Assembly: GCA_001599935.1 (NCBI GenBank)
Contig: BCIJ01000003.1
Coordinates: forward strand, 491,484-555,483
From: Holtermannia corniformis
Taxonomy: Eukaryota > Basidiomycota > Tremellomycetes > Holtermanniales
Direction of reading: 5' to 3'
DNA: 64,000 nt
Shown one piece after another: positions 43,843 to 63,197 of the stretch. The number at the start of each line of letters is the position of its first letter. The first letter of the stretch is position 1. Below the pieces are notes generated by a model that did not search any database, was not told the DNA's origin, and was given only the letters and a program-made list of their open reading frames with translations. The translations under genes were made by a program, and so were the position numbers.

Positions 43843-45362
43843 CTACTTGCCGCCGCTCGTTTTAAAGACCATGAGACCGCCCAGGGCGATGCCGTAGCCA
43901 AAGACTTGGATGGCCGTGATCGAGGAGCCAAAGAGGAGGACCGAGCCGGTGATGAGGAGCTGCGGCGGGTGAGTTGATAGCGAGCAAGGGGCAGAGGCAA
44001 CGCACGATATCTTTGAGGACACCGGCGAGGGTTAGAATCAGCCCTGAACCGACACTGATCAGGAAGACGGCGGCGACCTGCAAAGCGTCAGCGAGCACTA
44101 CGCCAGCGCACGCCACCGGACCGACATTGAGAGCAAACGCAATCCCCGCGTTTGAGAGCAGGACGGCGACACCGACACGGTGCAGCGCGTAGAACGGTTC
44201 CAAACCCTCGGTGAACGGGATGATGCACGCGTTGATGACGGCGCAAACGGGGGCGTAGTAGTGCAGCGAGACGATGGGGTCCATCTTGAGGCCGTGGAGC
44301 AGGATCTGGATCATGACGAGGCGCGAGGCTTCAAACGCGACGGCGGCGCACTGGCAGAGGAAGCCAAACAGCTCGAAATGAACTTCACCGTACGCGGCGA
44401 GCGCGCACCCGACGGAAATCATCTGGTGGCGTCAGCGGGTTGAATGGTACGGTGATGACAAGACGAACGGCGACAATGGCCATGAGCCGACTGCTGGGCT
44501 CTTGGATCCTGAAAGCAAACGAGATGAGCAGGATCGCGACGGGGGTGAACGCCTTGAGCATCTGGATAAAGCTGACGCTCAGGCTGGTGCGCGGTCAGCT
44601 CGTTCGCAGCTGGTATGGGCAGCGACCGACGAGAGGTAGGCATAGTTGGACAGGATGAGCGAGCCTGAAAACAGGGCGCCGATCGGGAGGATGGACCGGA
44701 CCCAGCGGTCGCGCTGTGTGCGTGAGCGGTGGTGACGAGTAGACGACGGCACGGACGGTCATTTCAATCTCGTTTGCGCCGTCGACGAGGGTGGTGAAGC
44801 GCTGCAAGAGTCTAGTGCCGACCGACTGCAAGTGTCAGCAGGGTCCTACCGGCGGGATCCGTGGACAAACAGCAAAGGCCAAGTGGAACGTGGTGAGGAA
44901 GACGGGAAAGGGAAAGTGCAAGCTGGAAAAGACGTATTCTGTCGAGGGTCAGTCTGTCAGCCAGGCCCCGGCGGGACAGACTGTTGTAAAGAATGACCGA
45001 GATGGAGCACGCCATCCAGATTGGGATGACTGCGCACGCAGCGTCAGTAATCACGACGAGCAAAGCAAGAACGGCAACCGACTGATGATGGCCGGGATCG
45101 TAATCTTCTTCGCTTGGGTCCCTTGAGCCGATACCGACTCGCCGATCCTTGTCTCATCAGCCGTTTGCAGCCCACGATTGCTGCCTACGCACTTGATCTC
45201 GACCCGCTCGCCGTTGCCCAAATCATGGTCGACGTCGGACGCGCGCGGCATCGCCTATCGATCCGCCCATCAGTCCCCGCCCATCGGAACGATCGCATCC
45301 GCCAGGGTACACACCGTGAGCGGGACGGACGACTCGATGTCGTTGTCTTTGTTGTTGCTCAT
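43843..45362 (-). CDS. TPT/nucleotide-sugar transporter family protein
   Basis: The start at 45362 gives a polar N-terminus MSNNKDNDIESSVPLT, followed by a second hydrophilic exon. Membrane segments begin ITIPAIIIPIWMACSISVIL and YNKYVFSSLHFPFPVFLTTF, the classic NK-(V/I)-FPFP-LT-FH motif of the triose-phosphate/nucleotide-sugar translocator family. Later helices include VGCALAAYGEVHFELFGFLC, ASRLVMIQILLHGLKMDPIV, LHYYAPVCAVINACIIPFTE and LSNAGIAFALNVGPV. It ends GLMVFKTSGGK. About ten helices in the Golgi or ER membrane are expected. The SLHYYAPVC version is common in fungal orphan members; the cargo is unknown. Confidence 0.87.
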
Positions 45363-45931
45363 GCTGTCTAACGAGTGTGGTTGTGCAGAAAAGACGCGTT
45401 TGCTGCTGCCCGGTTGCTCGTTGGTGGCGCGCGCCGAAATTGGAAGCACGACGGGGGTTGACACGTGGCGCACCGGAGCGGGAAAGGGGATTGGCAGACG
45501 GCAGCGGCGGCGGCGGCGGCGTTGACGAGCATTGGCGAGAGAGCAGCATTGGCGAGGGAGAGCATTGGCGAGAGCAGAGCACTGGAGCAGAGCAAAACAG
45601 CACCGGCGAGGGCAGAGCACCAGAGTAGAGCAGACTCATGCAATACTATAGCACTCGTTGCTCTTCAGCAGTCCAGAGCCGGCACACTGATACTGGCTTC
45701 AAAGACGCAGAATCAAACTAGAACCATGAGCTATGCACCACCTCTCGATCGATACACCGTGCGACAGAGCAGCAGCACGACTAGACGCCAGCGTCGAAGC
45801 CATTCCAAGCGAGCCAGCTGCCGCCACTGGTACTTTTCACCATTTCTCATTGTTTCTATTTACTCCCATCACGCGCCGCATTCCAGCGTAAACAACGACC
45901 ACGGCGAGCGCGCAGCAACGAGCCAACAGCA
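45363..45931. promoter_or_regulatory. Divergent promoter of TPT-family gene and DSN1
   Basis: The 569-bp spacer contains no supported gene; the long plus-strand frame through it is a by-product of its repeats. It holds a CGG trinucleotide run near 45501-45520 followed by a minisatellite (annotated separately) and an A/T-richer stretch near 45831-45870 just upstream of DSN1. Confidence 0.5.
45528..45625. repeat. ~17-bp minisatellite, AGCATTGGCGAG type
   Basis: AGCATTGGCGA occurs at 45528, 45545 and 45561, and related AGCACTGG, AGCACCGGCGAGG and AGCACCAGAG copies follow at about 45579, 45602 and 45617. Spacing is 16-17 bp at first, then looser. The array lies in the shared promoter of the TPT-family gene and DSN1. 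Such tracts often vary in length between strains. Confidence 0.6.
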
Positions 45932-47946
45932 ATGGCAACCCGGCGCGCCTCTGCCAGGCTCTCGACAGATCTCCACGGTCCCAGCGCAGGCGAGACGAGC
46001 AAAGCGGCCAACGGGAAAAGTCGCAAGCGCGCAAACGACGTCGACGATTCCGTGTTTGGCTCCCAGGCGGGACTCGGAGTCGTCGGTGACAAGAAGCGCA
46101 AGGTCGGTCACGGCCTGTGCGTGGGACAGAGTCACGCTGATGGGTATAGGCTGGGACAGGCAAGAAGGCGGTACCACCACCGCTGAAGAAAGGTCAGTCT
46201 CCCAACGGCCCTTTCACTCTACGCAGGAGCTCACACGACTGTTGGCGCAGATATCCCGCCACCACCGCCGTCTGCCAAGATTGCGCGCAGAAGAGACTCG
46301 ACGCGCCAGCTACGGAACCGAGATCGAGATTCAGACTCGCCACCGCTGTATCCTATCAAGCGACCGAGGGCGGTCGCGGACCGCGCGCCCACAGAGGGTT
46401 TGGAGCCCGGTGCGAGCTTGGAAGCGGAACTGGGTGATGAGAGGGTCCGGTGGGATGCTAGGACCGGTACGAGTGTTCGGGCGGATGTAGGTGCTGCCAG
46501 CCCGACGTGCGCTGCTGACGCTAGCACGGTAGCGACCGCAACCGGCCCCGTTGGCTCGCCCACCGCCCAAGATTGATTTCCTCAACTTTACCGTCTCGCA
46601 ACGACCGAAACCGAGCGCTCCGAGGCCCGCATCTCCACCTGCGCCATCTCGCGCGACGGCCTCGTCCTCTCGCGTACTGGACGATAGCGTCGTCCCGCTC
46701 CCAACATCCGACACACCCATGATCCGCAAGAACCAAGAGATGCGCAAAGAGGCTCAACGGAGGAGTAGCCTCGGCTTGAGGGGCCAGAGGATGAGCAGTA
46801 GCCTTGGCCGAGGCGAGATCAGTCCGTTTGCATGCTCGACATTATGGCAGCGACTGACAGTCTGGCAGGCATGCCGCACTCGACCGTCCCAAGCCATACA
46901 TTCTACAAGCACATCTCGCCGACCCTGCCGGAACCGATCCGCGCAAAGCACTTGCTCGTGTGGTGTGCTAAACGCGCCCAAGCGTCGGTCAAGGGTAAAG
47001 AAAAGGCGAGCGAGAACACGCTCGCAGGCGATCGGCTGTGCGAGGGTATCATGGATGATCTCGCGGGTCTACTCGGCGCCGGCGCTGTCGACACGAATGT
47101 GTTTGCGCAGGGGGTCAGTGAGGGAGCGGCATCGGTACACTGGCTGATACAGGGCAGACGACGACGACGGCCGGACTCCCGCTCAAGCCGCATCCGCGCA
47201 ACGTTGCCAACCGGGAATCAGAAGCGAAAGAAGAGGCTTATGTGAAAAAGTGGGTCCTGCTCTACCTCGCTGGGCTGACGCAACCCAGGTGCAAGACGGA
47301 AGACGCGCAGTGGGCGGGCCTAGGTCGGCGCGCGAATGCGAAACAAGCAGAAGTCCAAGCGAGGCTCGAAGCCAAGCGAGATCGTGAGCCCGAAATCAAG
47401 GATGACGCCGACGAGTGGATCAAGCTTGCGATGCGGGCTGCGGACGATGTGCTCGAGCAGCCGGATGAGGAGCTGGGCGAGCTCGGAGACGTCGAGTTCA
47501 AGGTAGGTACCATTGTCAACCTTGGATCGCTGACGCCGATGTCGCAGGTCGACACGCTACGCCAAGCGAGCCATACCGCTCTGCAATTCTCACTGCAAGC
47601 GACCCGGTTCCTCGACGGCATCTTTAGTTCCCTAGCGCAAGACTTGCGTAACCGAGATCGAGCGGGCCACGGCGGTTCTACAGGCGCCGACGAGCCAGAC
47701 GTATCGACAGTGCTTGCGCGGACCCGGCCAGCTGCTGATCCGATCCACATGCTGCGCGCGCTCGCAAAGGCTGATGCGCCGCACGCGAGCCAAGAGGCGA
47801 TTGTGGCGGCGACGAGACGGCCGGCTGGGATGACGCCGCGGCGGGCGACGGGTGCGGCGAGTGCGACACCGAGGAGGGGATATGGCAGGGCTGTGGGTAC
47901 GCCGACGCCGACGCCGACGCCGGTCACGGGTACAGGGGATGAGTAG
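45932..47946 (+). CDS. DSN1: Kinetochore MIND/Mis12 complex subunit DSN1
   Basis: The start at 45932 gives MATRRASARLSTDLHGPSAG and a basic patch GKSRKRAND, with DKKRK before the first intron. After several short introns the conserved DSN1 core appears: MRKEAQRRSSLGLRGQRMSS, then PHSTVPSHTFYKHISPTLPE, PIRAKHLLVWCAKRAQASV and a helical region with GSLTPMSQVDTLRQASHTAL. The RRSSLG-RG-R-S block is the region whose Aurora B phosphorylation controls CENP-C binding in other eukaryotes. The protein bridges the centromere to Ndc80 at the outer kinetochore. The C-terminus carries a TPTPTPTP repeat from a CCGACG tandem run (47900-47925). Confidence 0.85.
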
Positions 47947-48075
47947 GGGGATCCGGCGTGTGGATGGTTGTATGAAGGAAATCGGGCCAAAGTGGGGGGC
48001 AGCGCCATGAACGGATTCACGGATTCACCATCCTGCTCAGCTCACCGTACACTCTCCACCACGACGACGACGACG

Positions 48076-50250
48076 ATGAGCGCACTCGTATCGGGCTATG
48101 GCTCATCAGACGACGAGGCTCAGCCGCAACCACTGCCATCAGCGTCGGCGTCGGCGTCCGGCACACAGCTCCCGGTCGAAGACGAGGACGACCAAGAACT
48201 CGAAGCCGCCGCTCGGAAAGATGCGTTCGGGATCAGTGCACTGGCGACTAGTGTTCCCCAACCAAGCTCGGTAGACGCCCAGCGCGCGTTGGACGTACAA
48301 GCGGCGCCAGACATCCTTGCAGAGGTGCGTTGATTCCACACGTCGCACAGCTAAACAGGGCAGGACCCAAACAACCCAACGGCCATCATCCCGCGCACGA
48401 CGGACCGCGTGATCAATGTCAACATTGCGTACGAAGACATGATCAGGCCCGTCGAGGGCCCTGTGAACCCATACGACTCGAGGAAAAATCGGGGCATGAA
48501 CACTTTGACGGGTCCGTGTAACGCTCTGGACGGCCGGCGCTGATGTTTAACAGGCCACGTCGAGGAACAGGCAATGGACCATCATACGTTCTTGATGCAG
48601 CAACGGACATATGACGTTCATGGCTATGCCAAGAACCCGTCGGCGCACCCGGATTCGACCGAGGCCTATGTCGGTGACCTCTCGGCTGCTCTGGCAAACG
48701 GCTTCGATTCGCTAGAGAACATCAAAGGCTCCAAGGCGCTCAGGCGGGAATTCAAGCGCAAGCGCGAGACGGGCAAGGCGCTCGACATTGTCGACGGCGA
48801 AGGCAGCTACAAGGGCCCGTGGGCAGCGTACGAGGGTGAAAAGGAAGTCGAGAGTGAAGTTGAAGAAGAGGCAGAGGAATGGCGTGCAGAGAAAAAGAGG
48901 CGAGAAGACGCAACGGCGCTGGCAAAGGAGAATATGAAAAAGGCCGGGCAGGAGAAGAGTATCTTTCATGGTCGGTGTCTGGGCGCTTGCGTGGGCACTC
49001 ACTGACGGGCAACAGGCAAGTCGCTTACCGATTACGCGGGGCGGACGTATATGCACATCCCCAACGATGTCGACGTCAAGCTCAACCCATCCGAGGGCGC
49101 TGCTCCACCCTCGGCCATTGTCCCGACGACGTGTATTCACACTTGGGTATGTGACCGTCAACTCGGCAGTGATCGTGCTGACGACCACAGACGGGCCACA
49201 ACAAGGGCATCTCGGCCATCCGGCTGTTTCCCAAGAGTGGACACTTGCTTCTCAGTTCCAGTATGGACACCAAGATCAAGGTCGGCTCATCCACCTCGGC
49301 CTCGGCGCGACTTACACGCTGTAGCTTTGGGACGTCTACCACGAGGGCAACTGCTTGCGTACCTTTCTTGGGCACTCGAAAGCCGTCAAGGACATTGCGT
49401 TCAACAATGACGGCACGCGCTTCCTCAGTGCCAGCTATGATCGCCAGGTCAAGCTATGGGACACCGAGACGGGTACGTCAAACTGTCCACGCGTCGGGCA
49501 GCGCTAACATGCACAGGCCAATGCCTCCAAGCGTGGTCCAACGGCAAGATCCCAAACGTGGTCAAGTTCCAACCCGACCAGGACAAGCAACACATCTTCA
49601 TGGCCGGCATGTCGGACAAGACGATCATCCAATACGATCTGCGAGCCAAAGAGATCACGCAGACGTACGACCAGCATCTCGGGCCCGTCAACACGATCAC
49701 GTTTGTGGATGAGAACCGGCGCTTCCTCACAACGTCAGACGACAAGACGATCCGAGGCTGGGACTATGATATCCCTGTCGTCATAAAGTACATCGCCGAG
49801 CCCGAGATGCACTCGATGCCGGCGGTAGCCGTCCACCCTAGCTGTAAGTCTGGCAACCTGAGTGCAGTGCTGACCATCGCAGTGAAACACTTTGCCGCCC
49901 AATCGCTTGATAACCAGATCCTCATCTATTCCGCCGACGGCTCGTTCCGCCAGAACCGCAAGAAACGGTTCGCAGGCCACGGTGTGGCCGGTTACGCTTG
50001 CCAGATTGGCTTCTCGGCAGACGGCCGCTACATTTCATCGGGCGACGGCGGTGGCTACATGTGTATCTGGGATTGGAAGAGCGGGCGCATGCAGACAAAG
50101 TTCAAGGCGCACGAGAGGGTCTTGATCGATCATGCTTGGCTGCCGAACGAGAGGGTGAGTCTGTTCCCACCTGGCGGCGCATAGGCTGACGCGGCCCAGT
50201 CCAAACTCGTCACGGCGGGATGGGATGGTCTGATCAAGCTGTGGGCATAG
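48076..50250 (+). CDS. PRP17: Pre-mRNA splicing factor PRP17/CDC40 (WD40)
   Basis: The ATG at 48076 follows an ACG trinucleotide run. The N-terminal part reads [20 protein letters not shown], then [40 protein letters not shown] and [20 protein letters not shown], all hallmarks of PRP17. A charged linker ([16 protein letters not shown]) precedes the WD40 propeller: [75 protein letters not shown] and others, ending [17 protein letters not shown]17 acts in the second catalytic step of splicing. Six or more introns split the gene. Its stop is 8 bp from the stop of the opposite-strand DnaJ gene. Confidence 0.95.
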
Positions 50251-50258
50251 GAAATGCA

Positions 50259-51816
50259 TCACAGCTCGTCCCTCACTTTGCTCGCTGAAAAGACGTCGAG
50301 CAGTTCTGTTCGGTCAGCTACAGATCGTCGTAAGGCCGCGCACTCACTATGCCGCGTGTCGGCCGAGATGGCACTGGGCAGAACGACACTGTACTCGATA
50401 TACATGTCGCCATGGGCAATGTCGTGGAATGCGGGCATCTATCTCCATCAGCGAAAGAGCTTGCTTGTCGGCTTACTCACGCCCTCGCCCTGTATCGTCT
50501 CGACGTAACCAGGCTGAGTAGTGCCTTGTCGTCTCAGCGTGATCGTCCGACCATCCAGATGAGTCAAGTTGCGCTCAAACCCAAGCAGGGCCTAGCTTGT
50601 CAGCCGCTAGCCACATTCGCGTCTCGCCAGCGCACCTCGTCAACGCCAATCACGACTTTACTAGCGATCCCCGCCTCGCGCCGCCACCACCCGCCACTGC
50701 CCTCTGGCTCCCTTCGACTGCGCACACGGACAACGACGTCTCCGGCCTCCCAGTCGACGTTCTCGTCCGCCTCGCCCTCGAAGATGATTTCAAAGCCTTC
50801 GGGCGCGCCGGCTGGGATATGTACAGCGAGGTTATGCTGCGTTTGGATCGTCTTTTCGGCGTTACATGTTCCGCAGCGACGGCTGATGATCTGTCGCGAG
50901 CCCTGGCAGCGAGGGCATCTGGGATCATGACATCAGCCGCTGTCAACACTCTTGAGCCACGCACGTCGCTTGCACGTTGGTGAACATGCCGGGGAACACT
51001 TGATGTCGTTGCGTGATGATCCCTCGGCCACCGCAGTGGTCGCAAGTGTGGATATCGGCAGGCGTATGGGCTCCTGACCCATGGCAATGGGTGCAAATGA
51101 CACGACGGGGGATTTGGAACTGGGACGTCAGCTGGCCGTGAATGCATGTCGAGCGCAACTGACCTCGACCATGCGGCCCATGTACATGTCTGCAAGGCTG
51201 ACTTCTAGGTTAGTAAGCATGCCCGGCCCACGCTGTTGCTGCTGTCCGCCTGGAGACGGTCAGACGGGTTCGGGCAGTACAAGCGCACCCACCTCCACCA
51301 CCGAAGAAGCGCGAGAAGACGTCAAACGGGTCATGATGACCGCCGCCAGCCTTGTTGGTCTCGTGTTGCTTGAGACCCTCCAAGCCATGACGGTCGTATA
51401 CAGTGCGCGTCTACAACGTCAGCAATCATCGTCACAAAGACCTCTGCACTGACCTCGGAGTCTGAAAGCACCTCGTACGCTGATACCGTCAGTGATGCTG
51501 ATAATTGGGTTAAAACACACCTCGAGAAATCTCGATGAATTTCTCTTGAGCCGCCGCATCAGGGTTCACGTCTGGGTGATACTTCTTGGACAGTTTCTGC
51601 GAGACCTCAGTATACGCAGCGCAGTCGATAACCCACGCACCCTGTATGCCCGCTTGAGGTCGCCTTCAGATGCATCTTTGCCGACTAAAGCTTGATGAGC
51701 ATGCAAGGTGGTGCTCTCGGCCTACACACCTCCAAGGACCTTGTAGAACGAGTCTGCAGCCAGGCAGGATGCGAGGAAGAGGAGCGAGACCGGCAAGAGG
51801 AGGATACGAGGACGCA
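50259..51816 (-). CDS. SCJ1: ER-luminal DnaJ co-chaperone (Scj1/ERdj3-like) ending RDEL
   Basis: The start at 51816 gives a signal peptide (MRPRILLLPVSLLFLASCLA) and then ADSFYKVLGVGKDASEGDLK and a J domain with HPD (KLSKKYHPDVNPDA). A Gly-rich linker (FFGGGG) follows. The cysteine-rich zinc domain is present: CTHCHGSG, CDHCGGRG, CPRCQGSR and CGTCNAEK. The C-terminal substrate domain includes LLGFERNLTHLDGRTITLR and FHDIAHGDMYIEYSVVLP. The protein ends KVRDEL, an HDEL/KDEL-type retrieval signal, so it should be an ER-lumen partner of Kar2/BiP; yeast Scj1 has the same design. About ten small exons are inferred. Confidence 0.93.
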
Positions 51817-52221
51817 TCGTTCGCGATTGCGAGGCCTTGTGAGCAGCAGAAGAGCGAGAAGAGGTCCTGTACCGTGTCGTGAGCCTCCTGTGTTCCCAAA
51901 GTGATCGCGCAAGACGCACCAGTCGAGGATGTCGAGTGACGTGGAGGGTGCTGGTGGTTTGGATGGATTGCGCTTGCTGGGCTTGGTGCAGCAGCTTGCC
52001 AGACGCTCAAGCTATACCCTTCCCTGTGATATTTGCAGCGTTGCAGGTGTTGATGGCGTTTGGGATGACACTGTCGGTGGTTGACGACTAGAGCAACCAT
52101 CAAACACGCGAATCGACTTTTGACGCAAACAACGACCACCACTCAATCTCATCATCGACTCTTCTCCCAACCTCACTCGGTCTCAGCAAAGCAGCAGAGG
52201 GTGTAGAAGAACTGGGTCAGG
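51817..52221. promoter_or_regulatory. Divergent promoter of DnaJ and RPB3 genes
   Basis: A 405-bp spacer without a supported gene. I see no clear unfolded-protein-response element or TATA box; the stretch just before RPB3 is pyrimidine-rich and A/T-richer (52120-52190). Confidence 0.4.
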
Positions 52222-53507
52222 ATGGCGCAAGAACCACGAATCCTCGTGCGGTCCATCGACAACGATGCGGCGACGTTCCATCTGACTGGCGTCGACCTTG
52301 CGTGAGTGGGGCATATGCTGTCGAATCCAGCTGAGGGTATGTAGTTACGCCAACTCGGTCCGGCGAGTCATCATGGCCGACGTCCCGACTGTCGGTGAGC
52401 TAGGTCATGTAGGTCATGGACGGCGCTGATCTGCTATAGCCATCGATCAGGTCATTTTCTCTCAGAACACGTCGCCTCTCCCAGATGAATTCCTCGCCCA
52501 CCGTCTCGGTCTCGTACCTCTGCTAAGTACCAATGTCGAGCGAGGCTTGCGGAATACAAGGGTACGCGGCGTCAAACTCGTACAGTCCCAGGCTTACAAA
52601 GTCAGGATTGCGACTGCGACGAAGGCTGCTGGTACTGCATGATCCAGCTCTCACTCAACGTCAAGATGGAGAATGGCGAGCCTGGCGAGTCGATGAGTGT
52701 CACGACGGAGCACTTGGAGATTATTCCTAGCCCTTTTGGTGTACGTCTCTATACTGCTCATGGCCTCGAGCTCACAATCCTAGCCCAATGAACGCCCACC
52801 TGACCCAGACCAACATCAAGTCGCTAGTAACCGGGATCCAAACCTTGGTAAACCCGTTGGCAAGGATCAAGCAGGCAAGGCGCCCATCCTGCTCGCAAAG
52901 CTGTCCAAGGGCCAAGAGATCCGATTGACATGCAAGGCGTACAAGGTGAGTAGGCTGGTCATGTAGGACCCGTCACTGACTACCTCGCTAGGGTATTGCC
53001 AAACACCACGCCAAGTGGTCGCCTCTCTCGACAGTCGCCTTTGAGTACGACCCTCACAACAAACTTCGCCATACCAGCCACTGGTTCGAAGTCGATGGTG
53101 AGTGTCACAATGGTGTAGATGCGAATCGCTGACATCATGCAGAGAAGGCAGAGTGGCCTGTCTCGGCCAACGGCGTGTTCGAGGCTCCTCCGAACCCAAA
53201 CGAGCCGTTTGACTTCCTCGCCGTCCCATCCGCCTTCTACCTCACCGCCGAAGCCGTCGGTGCCATCCCCGTGCGTTCAGCAATCGAGCAAGGTTTCGAC
53301 CTGCTCGCCGACAAGCTGGCCAAGATCATCAACGATGTCGATATCGAGACGGGCGAGGTTTTGCCGGATCAAGCCGGTGGCCTGGGCGAGCCTCAGCCAG
53401 ACTATGGTGCACCGAATGGCATGGGTATGGAGCCGGCTTGGGGTCAGCCTGCGCCTGGTCAGCCACCACAGTGGGGTGGAACGGGCATGAGCCCTCTGCG
53501 TCGGTAA
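52222..53507 (+). CDS. RPB3: RNA polymerase II subunit RPB3
   Basis: The start at 52222 gives [20 protein letters not shown], then across short introns [40 protein letters not shown] and [10 protein letters not shown]. The zinc loop follows: [12 protein letters not shown]. Further matches are [20 protein letters not shown] and [17 protein letters not shown]. The alpha-motor segments (NSVRRV-MADVPT-AID) are diagnostic of RPB3, the alpha-like subunit that pairs with RPB11 to seed polymerase II assembly. The tail is Gly/Pro/Gln rich ([20 protein letters not shown]). It is tail-to-tail with the ankyrin gene (42 bp). Confidence 0.95.
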
Positions 53508-53549
53508 ATGTACTATACATGTATCATTGAACACGATTATACACGGAGA

Positions 53550-54319
53550 TCACTCGTTTCGTTGACGTTTGGCTGGACTGTCTGCTGGTTCGGCTTGACC
53601 GGATTGTCCATTCAAGAGACCGCTCTGCACTGCCTGTGCGACGATTGCTCGCAGCCTCTCGTCTGGGTTCGACCCATCGGCGTCGGCAGCGGCCAGCACC
53701 GCACGCACTTGGTCGGCAACCTCTGCCGAGATCTCCACATCGCCAATCTGCGGAACGGCCAACGTTACGAGGTACATGGCTACCTCTGGGAAATCTTCCA
53801 GTAAGCTTTCTGCCGCCTGTCCGTGGTCAGCTCCGGTGCAGCCAAAGAAAAGACTAACTGTCAAGCCCTCGCCATTCTTCCAGTTCACGTCGGCGCCCTT
53901 GTCTATCAGGTATTTGGCCGTCTCGACCGTCTCGACGGTATACAGCGGCGTTTCGCCATCGTCGTCGACAATGTTGATGTCGCCGCCGATACTCAAAAGG
54001 TAGTCGAGAAGCTCGAGGTGGGCGTAGGAAGCGGCGGCATGCCTCGAGGTCACTGTGAGCGACGAGAGCGGCGGGCACAGTCGAACGTACATTGGGGTAT
54101 AAGAGTTTTCATCTTTGGAATTGGCATTGTAGCCTTTGTAAAGTTGTCAGTACCGGTCACGCCTCCCCGATCACATCCACACCTTCGTTAGTGATCAGGT
54201 CCTGAACACGGATCAGCACCGATCGCCTGGCTTCGCGAATCTCCACAGACCTTGACTCGCTCAAGATCGCCATCACTAGCCGCTACCCAGAGGTTCTTCA
54301 ATGGACGAGGGTTCACCAT
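53550..54319 (-). CDS. Small ankyrin-repeat protein
   Basis: The start at 54319 gives MVNPRPLKNLWVAASDGDLE, then after an intron the ankyrin repeats HAAASYAHLELLDYLLSIGG, DINIVDDDGETPLYTVETVE and TAKYLIDKGADVNWKNGEGL. A helical acidic region (EISAEVADQVRAVLAAADAD) and a basic end (SPAKRQRNE) follow. It resembles a small conserved fungal ankyrin protein (yeast YGL242C type) of unknown role. Three or four exons; the second intron removes a stop-containing segment near 53820-53870. Confidence 0.75.
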
Positions 54320-54419
54320 CCTGTATAGCGACGACGTACAACTGCAGGTACATCGCAAATCTCGACTGCACAAATACACCTTCTAGCAATCGTCTAGCAT
54401 ACAACTTGTTTGAACGTCC

Positions 54420-62914
<8,495 letters not shown>

Positions 62915-63197
62915 GTGGGCGGGATCGGTAAGCTTCTGACAGCACCGGCTACAGCTCCGACTGCAGATTGAGTCTGCACATATCCTTGGTTCCGCGTGGA
63001 CAGCTGGAACAAAGTCGTCGAGAGCGCAAAGAGAGGTTGCACGCGTCAGCTGTATTTTTGGTGATTCATGTGATTTCAGTCTGGGTAATGACGTGTTATG
63101 TGACTACTGGAAGAACTCGAAACCCCTTGCTGTCGATGGCTACGGTGCACTCTACACTCTGTAACTCTGCGGCGGTCACTGGGCGCATCAAGCAATC
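62915..63197. promoter_or_regulatory. Divergent promoter of ATR kinase and PAF1
   Basis: The 283-bp spacer is the only room for both promoters. It is A/T-richer from about 63050. No TATA box at a fixed place and no MluI-type (ACGCGT) cell-cycle box is evident apart from an ACGCGTC at 63040-63046, an exact MCB core match. Confidence 0.4.

Noticed and set aside
45465..46490. 341-codon plus-strand ORF
   Set aside because: It runs through the repeat-rich promoter and across the introns of DSN1 in a frame different from the conserved exons; its protein is repetitive and matches nothing.
47262..48020. 252-codon minus-strand ORF
   Set aside because: Antisense shadow of the last DSN1 exon; Ser/Ala/Arg-rich composition comes from the GC-rich opposite strand.
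48060..48078. ACG repeat just before the PRP17 start
   Set aside because: A short low-complexity leader; too short to call a repeat element.
50597..50983. 128-codon plus-strand ORF beginning MSAASHIRVS
   Set aside because: Antisense of the DnaJ substrate-binding exons, which hold conserved zinc-finger and C-terminal motifs on the minus strand.
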